Origin: Candidatus Woesearchaeota archaeon
GTDB lineage: Archaea; Nanobdellota; Nanobdellia; Woesearchaeales; UBA12501
Assembly (NCBI GenBank): GCA_016177315.1
Contig: JACOVN010000062.1
Coordinates: 1 to 8,915, forward strand
DNA: 8,915 bases
Reading direction: 5' to 3'
Shown: positions 5,559 through 8,915 of the stretch, piece by piece
How the letters are laid out: each line of letters opens with the position of its first letter
Numbering within the stretch: position 1 is the stretch's first letter
Notes under the pieces: generated by a model
The model's input: only the letters and a program-made list of their open reading frames with translations
Database searches by the model: none
Told to the model about the DNA's origin: nothing
Translations under genes and position numbers: made by a program

Positions 5559-5765
5559 ATGAATCAAAGTATAACCTTTCTCTTCGTACTTGGCATGAGC
5601 ACACTCCTCTTTACTTTTCTCTTCCTGCAGTTCTTTGCTCCAACAACAACGGCAGATGTACCGCAGCAATCCCACACTGGCATTTCGAATGTTGGAACTG
5701 TTGGAGCAGTCGTGCAGGGCAATTCCGGTCAGGTGCTCTTGCAGGTTAGGAATGAAAATGGGTGA
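5559..5765 (+). CDS. Small membrane-anchored protein, first gene of the surface operon
   Basis: A 68-residue protein of unrecognised family. Residues 5-27 (ITFLFVLGMSTLLFTFLFLQ and following) form one hydrophobic helix. The remainder is short, polar and Gly/Gln/Val-rich, ending QVLLQVRNENG. No archaeal class III (pilin) signal with a K/R-G cleavage site before the helix is visible, so a pilin assignment is not supported. The ATG at 5559 is set by the Shine-Dalgarno sequence at 5548-5554. The stop codon (5763-5765) lies inside the Shine-Dalgarno of the next gene, which suggests translational coupling. It may be a small accessory subunit of whatever the larger downstream proteins build. Confidence 0.65.
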   Translation: MNQSITFLFVLGMSTLLFTFLFLQFFAPTTTADVPQQSHTGISNVGTVGAVVQGNSGQVLLQVRNENG

Positions 5766-5770
5766 TCCAC

Positions 5771-6394
5771 ATGGATGAAAACATGTCCACGAAACACTTC
5801 ATTGTTTTGGCTGTCATTTTTGGAGCGATTTTTGCCATCGCAACAGGCTTCCTGTTCTCCTTTTTTTCCTTCCCGCAGAAGGCAGCAACAGGCCTTGGCT
5901 CGGGACAGGTTGATGTTACGGTGGGAACAGAATTGGGTATTGAAGTGGTGCCTCCCTACAATGTGATCAATTTTGGTACTCTGGATAGGGGTCAAACCCA
6001 AAACACCTTGCCGCCCGGCACTGTATTGCCGTTCCTCATCCGAAACATGGGCAATGTCATGGCGGATGTGGAAGTTTGTGCAAATCAGGATCTATGGTCA
6101 GGAGCTGCAAAAGTTCCTTCTGACTATCAATTTTCTGTAGCAAATGCAGATCCAAGAGTGACGATGGACAACTGTATGAGCTTCGGATGCTTCGATGTGG
6201 GAAATTCGCAAATGACGCAGGCAAATATGCCCATCCCCTGCCCTGCTGGGATGAAGGCAGTCAATAATCTGAACTGGGAAGACAACAAGGATGAAGCGAT
6301 TGTGCACATCTACTTACATGTTCCTGTGGACGAACCAGCAGGAACGAAATCCTCTACTGTTACCTTCACGGGAGTGAGCAGCGATACCTACTAA
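5771..6394 (+). CDS. Membrane-anchored beta-rich surface protein
   Basis: A 207-residue protein of unrecognised family. Residues about 8-32 (HFIVLAVIFGAIFAIATGFL onward) are a signal anchor. The rest, with alternating hydrophobic stretches such as VDVTVGTELGIEVV, a LPFLIRNMGNVMADVEVC segment and a late SSTVTFTGVS, suggests an extracellular beta-sandwich. Four cysteines (CANQ, NCMSFGC, IPCP) could form disulfides. The start is chosen as ATG 5771 because GGTGATCC at 5761-5768, an almost complete complement of the 16S 3' end, precedes it. A GTG at 5762 would add three residues but would overlap this site. It sits 5 nt after the preceding stop and 2 nt before the next ATG, so it belongs to one operon. 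Confidence 0.75.
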   Translation: MDENMSTKHFIVLAVIFGAIFAIATGFLFSFFSFPQKAATGLGSGQVDVTVGTELGIEVVPPYNVINFGTLDRGQTQNTLPPGTVLPFLIRNMGNVMADVEVCANQDLWSGAAKVPSDYQFSVANADPRVTMDNCMSFGCFDVGNSQMTQANMPIPCPAGMKAVNNLNWEDNKDEAIVHIYLHVPVDEPAGTKSSTVTFTGVSSDTY

Positions 6395-6396
6395 CC

Positions 6397-7386
6397 ATGA
6401 GGCAGAAATTTTTCCTCTCTCTCATTTTCCTTGTGATTTTGAGTATCCCAGCCACTGCATTTCTGATTAGCCCGGCAAAAATAGAGTTAACGTTCGAGCC
6501 CAATGCAGTGCAGACCATTCCCTTGCAGATTGTGAATAATGCATTAACGGTACAAACCTTGGAGGTAAGCATCCAGGATTATTTGTTGCAGGCAGAGAGC
6601 TTGAAGCAGCAGCTCCGACAGGCGATTACTGTTGATCAAACTGCAGTGACCTTCCAGGCAGGAGAAGCAGAGAAAAGCGTTACTGTGCAGATTCGGTTCC
6701 CTGCCATGCTGAGCTCTGCAGGAACCCATGAAGTGAGAGTTGCGGTGACAGAAGCAGCAACACAAGGTCATGTTGGCTCTCGCGCTTCCAATGTTTTGAG
6801 AATCCTCATTACCGTACCGCAGCAGTATGCAATGCAGCAAGGTGCACAGCAGCCAATATCTGTACCAGCCCCACAACCCACTCCAACACCAGTGCAACCA
6901 ATGCCTCTTCCCTCAGAGTCAATGCCAGAAGAGGAACCGATGGAATTTGCTGCAGTTCCAGAAGAGCCAGAAGGGGGCAGCATTGTCCCTATCCTCCTGT
7001 TCTTTCTCCTCCTTATCCTGGTAGGAGCAGGCACCTACTTTGCTCCTCTGCTCTTGACAGAGTTGCGAAATAAAGTTGTGGCGATGAGCTTCTTTGTGCA
7101 ATCGGTAAGGAGAGGCCAGATTGGAAAAATTCTTGTTCTCTTGGATAACAAAGCCCATCTCCCTGCACAGCAGGTTACTATAGAAATCCTCATCCGGAAC
7201 AGCAAAAGGGCCGTTGTACACGCCATTCGCCCAGCGCCTTTTACCATCTCTCCCCTTTCCAGGCATCGCTCAGAGTACAACTGGGAAACCTCTTATTTTC
7301 CACCAGATAACTATATCTTTGAACTTGCTGTCCATTATCATAAAGAACGGTTGGATATGGTTACTTATGCGCAAGTTTACCCATAA
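6397..7386 (+). CDS. Surface protein with two beta-sandwich-like domains separated by a Pro-rich linker and a membrane helix
   Basis: A 329-residue protein. Residues 1-22 are a signal peptide ending PATA. Residues about 24-140 look like an Ig/chaperone-like beta domain (ISPAKIELTFEPNAVQTIPL, then VTFQAGEAEKSVTVQIRFP), of the kind seen in gram-positive WxL-interacting and fimbrial-chaperone-like proteins. Residues 150-193 are rich in Pro, Gln and Glu. Residues 195-218 are a transmembrane helix (IVPILLFFLLLILVGAGTYF). Residues 225-329 form a second beta-rich domain preceded by basic residues. With a cleaved signal peptide, the last domain would be cytoplasmic, so the protein would span the membrane with a domain on each side. 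The family is not recognised with certainty. The start follows the previous stop by 2 nt and lacks a good Shine-Dalgarno, so coupling is likely. Confidence 0.75.
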   Translation: MRQKFFLSLIFLVILSIPATAFLISPAKIELTFEPNAVQTIPLQIVNNALTVQTLEVSIQDYLLQAESLKQQLRQAITVDQTAVTFQAGEAEKSVTVQIRFPAMLSSAGTHEVRVAVTEAATQGHVGSRASNVLRILITVPQQYAMQQGAQQPISVPAPQPTPTPVQPMPLPSESMPEEEPMEFAAVPEEPEGGSIVPILLFFLLLILVGAGTYFAPLLLTELRNKVVAMSFFVQSVRRGQIGKILVLLDNKAHLPAQQVTIEILIRNSKRAVVHAIRPAPFTISPLSRHRSEYNWETSYFPPDNYIFELAVHYHKERLDMVTYAQVYP

Positions 7387-7783
7387 ACTGGCATCAGCAT
7401 TCATCATCATCCTTGTTTTTATCATTGTGCTCTACTTCCTTCAGTTCAAGCTGCAAGGAGCAGAACAGCAGCATGTTTTGCCCATCCAATTTACAGTGGA
7501 TAACTACATCGGTTTGGGAGAAACACAAGAAGAGGACCTTTTCTTCGGCACTGTTCCGCCAGGAGCGAAGGGAAAAAGAACTATTTTCCTGGAGAACAAA
7601 GCACAGGAGCCAAGAGTTGTGCATCTTGCAGTTGAAGGAGCGTTTGCCTCGTGGATGGAATTTTCTGAGAACGATATCTCTCTCAAGCCAGGCGAGGAAA
7701 GAACCGTGCAGGTTACGCTGCAGGTGCCGAGCGATGCGGAGAAGAGGGAATACCAAGGAATGCTACTGATACAATATCGGTAG
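7367..7783 (+). CDS. Membrane-anchored single Ig-like domain protein
   Basis: A 138-residue protein. Residues 7-25 (KLASAFIIILVFIIVLYFLQ region) are a signal anchor. The rest is one beta domain with the pattern GTVPPGAKGKRTIFLENKAQ, then LKPGEERTVQVTLQVPSDAE and ending YQGMLLIQYR. This resembles NEW3/CARDB-like or DUF11-like extracellular Ig folds, in which a membrane or cell-wall protein is stacked on others. The start is ATG 7367, which overlaps the previous gene by 20 bp. A longer frame upstream (to 7214) lies wholly within the preceding gene and would put a basic stretch before the anchor, so I reject it. It is the last gene of the operon and stops at 7781-7783. Confidence 0.75.
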   Translation: MRKFTHKLASAFIIILVFIIVLYFLQFKLQGAEQQHVLPIQFTVDNYIGLGETQEEDLFFGTVPPGAKGKRTIFLENKAQEPRVVHLAVEGAFASWMEFSENDISLKPGEERTVQVTLQVPSDAEKREYQGMLLIQYR

Positions 7784-7786
7784 ATA

Positions 7787-7797
7787 CTTTTTTAAAT
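7787..7797 (+). promoter_or_regulatory. TATA box of folC
   Basis: CTTTTTTAAAT just after the stop of the preceding gene is centred about 26 nt before ATG 7819, predicting a leaderless folC mRNA. The T-run may also help to end transcription of the surface operon. That second role is a guess. Confidence 0.55.
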
Positions 7798-7818
7798 CTC
7801 CATCCTTTTTTCTTTGGT

Positions 7819-8915
7819 ATGAACTATCGCCAAGCCTTGCAGTATCTCTACAGCATAGACCAAATTAAATTAGGCCTCTCTCGCATGAAAAAGCTGTTGA
7901 AACAATTAGGCAATCCAGAGCAGGGTTTGCAGTATATCCACGTTGCAGGAACCGACGGCAAAGGCTCTGCCTGCGCGATGCTGGAAAGCATTTTGCTGCA
8001 TGCTGGCTATTCTGTGGGAAAGTATATCTCTCCCCATCTGAAGGATTTCACAGAGAGAATTACTATCAATAAAAGAGAAATTTCCAGGAAAGATGTTGTC
8101 AGGCTATTGCAGAAAATCATTCCTCTGCAAAACGATGCAACCTATTTTGAAATTGTTACAGCGATGGCATTCCTCTATTTTCAGGAGAAGAAGCCTGACA
8201 TTGTTATTTTGGAAGTTGGATTAGGGGGAAGATTGGACGCAACCAATGTTGTTACTCCGCTTGTCTCTGTTATCACGAATATTTCTCTTGAGCATACGGA
8301 ATATCTCGGCAACACGATTAAAAAAATTGCTAGGGAAAAGGCAGGGATTATTAAGCAACAGGTTCCTATCGTCACTGCAAATAGGGGGGAGGCTTTAGCA
8401 GTCATTCATTCTATTGCGAAAAAAAGGAAAGCATCCTATATTGCCGTGAGAAAGAAATACCAAGGAAAAATTGGTTTGCGAGGAGCATTCCAGAAAGAAA
8501 ATGCAGCACTAGCGTATGCTGTTGCTAAAGTATTGAAAAAGAAATATCATTTTTCTCTCACAGAAAGCCAGATTAAAGCAGGCATTGCCCAAGCAAAATG
8601 GCCAGGAAGAATGGATTTGCGAGGGAATGTTCTGTTTGACTGTGCACATACAGAAGCAGGATTTAAAGCATTGAGCAAGGAATTGAATAAATTACAATAT
8701 AGAAAACTCATTCTTGTTCTCAGCTTATTGAGCGATAAACGCATCCATGCGATGCTACCACAGCTCATTCCATTCACAGATGCTGTTATTGTTACTAAAT
8801 CAAAGAATGAAAGAGCAGGAGAACCGAAAGAAATAGCCAGTATTATCCAAAGAAAATTTAAGAAACCCGTAAAAATGTTTCATTCCTCTAAGAAAGCATT
8901 GCAGTATGCGAAGAC
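7819..8915 (+). CDS. folC: Folylpolyglutamate/dihydrofolate synthase-like Mur ligase (FolC), 3' end outside the window
   Basis: The frame is open for 365 codons to the window end. FolC adds glutamate to folates, and in bifunctional forms to dihydropteroate, using ATP. Visible motifs in order: P-loop HVAGTDGKGS (41-50), GKYISPHLKDFTERITIN (67-84), EVGLGGRLDATN (132-143), ISLEHTEYLG then KAGIIK (155-179), and WPGRMDL with FDCAHTEAG (261-281). These match the family's HVAGTNGKGS, YTSPHL..F.ERI, E.GLGGRLDATN, LDH and DGAHNP positions. Differences are TDG for TNG, LEH for LDH and DCAHTEAG for DGAHNP.G. Catalysis or substrate choice could therefore differ from standard FolC, and another member of the Mur-ligase family is the alternative. 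ATG 7819 is set by the TATA box. Confidence 0.85.
   Translation, partial: MNYRQALQYLYSIDQIKLGLSRMKKLLKQLGNPEQGLQYIHVAGTDGKGSACAMLESILLHAGYSVGKYISPHLKDFTERITINKREISRKDVVRLLQKIIPLQNDATYFEIVTAMAFLYFQEKKPDIVILEVGLGGRLDATNVVTPLVSVITNISLEHTEYLGNTIKKIAREKAGIIKQQVPIVTANRGEALAVIHSIAKKRKASYIAVRKKYQGKIGLRGAFQKENAALAYAVAKVLKKKYHFSLTESQIKAGIAQAKWPGRMDLRGNVLFDCAHTEAGFKALSKELNKLQYRKLILVLSLLSDKRIHAMLPQLIPFTDAVIVTKSKNERAGEPKEIASIIQRKFKKPVKMFHSSKKALQYAK

Noticed and set aside
5350..5604. Minus-strand 84-codon frame across the start of the surface operon
   Set aside because: It runs through the TATA box and start of a well-supported plus-strand gene and is in a different frame from the recognisable Cys-rich fragment.
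7214..7366. Upstream extension of the last gene of the surface operon
   Set aside because: The extension lies wholly inside the preceding gene, shows no signal peptide and would bury the membrane anchor. ATG 7367 gives a clean signal anchor at the N-terminus.
1..8915. tRNA, rRNA, CRISPR arrays or insertion sequences
   Set aside because: I looked for cloverleaf-like segments, spaced repeats and transposase motifs by eye and saw none. The only repeats are the two duplicated gene ends described.

Overview
The window looks archaeal. Most genes have a TATA-like box about 26 nt before the start codon, which implies leaderless transcripts, and the genes with a 5' leader carry strong anti-Shine-Dalgarno matches. 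The RtcB ligase, small VapBC/RelBE-style modules and tandem membrane-anchored beta-rich proteins also fit. Gene style resembles DPANN archaea (for example Woesearchaeota-like genomes), but that placement is inference only.

Layout. 1-1247 (minus strand): a nucleotidyltransferase/HEPN pair (MNT-HEPN type) with an ATGA overlap. It is flanked on both sides by near-identical copies of the last ~29 bases of rtcB coding sequence. 1215-2699 (minus): rtcB, the 3'-phosphate/5'-OH RNA ligase. Its frame is broken by a 30-nt insert that folds into a bulge-helix-bulge (BHB). Removing the insert at the BHB cleavage points restores a 484-residue RtcB with the invariant D-I-N-C motif. 2799-4721 (minus): a large surface protein with a membrane anchor, a beta-helix, thrombospondin-3-like repeats and a Cys-rich tail. 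4795-5243: a RelB-like antitoxin (plus) and a RelE-like toxin (minus), convergent with overlapping stop codons. 5244-5558 (315 bases without an intact gene): the toxin promoter, an orphan C-terminal fragment of a paralogue of the surface protein, and the promoter of the next operon. 5559-7783 (plus): four tightly packed genes for membrane-anchored, beta-rich proteins. 7819-8915 (plus): folC with its own promoter, running off the window.

The main result is the rtcB intron. In archaea the splicing endonuclease cuts BHB motifs and RtcB seals the resulting ends. An rtcB mRNA that needs BHB splicing before it can encode its catalytic Cys would make the ligase depend on its own activity. The insert, its fold and the restored reading frame are read directly from the sequence. 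The splicing and the feedback are inference.

A second theme is duplicated gene 3' ends. The rtcB tail is repeated beyond the MNT-HEPN pair, and the Cys-rich tail of the surface protein is repeated upstream of the plus-strand operon. Both point to past insertion or recombination.
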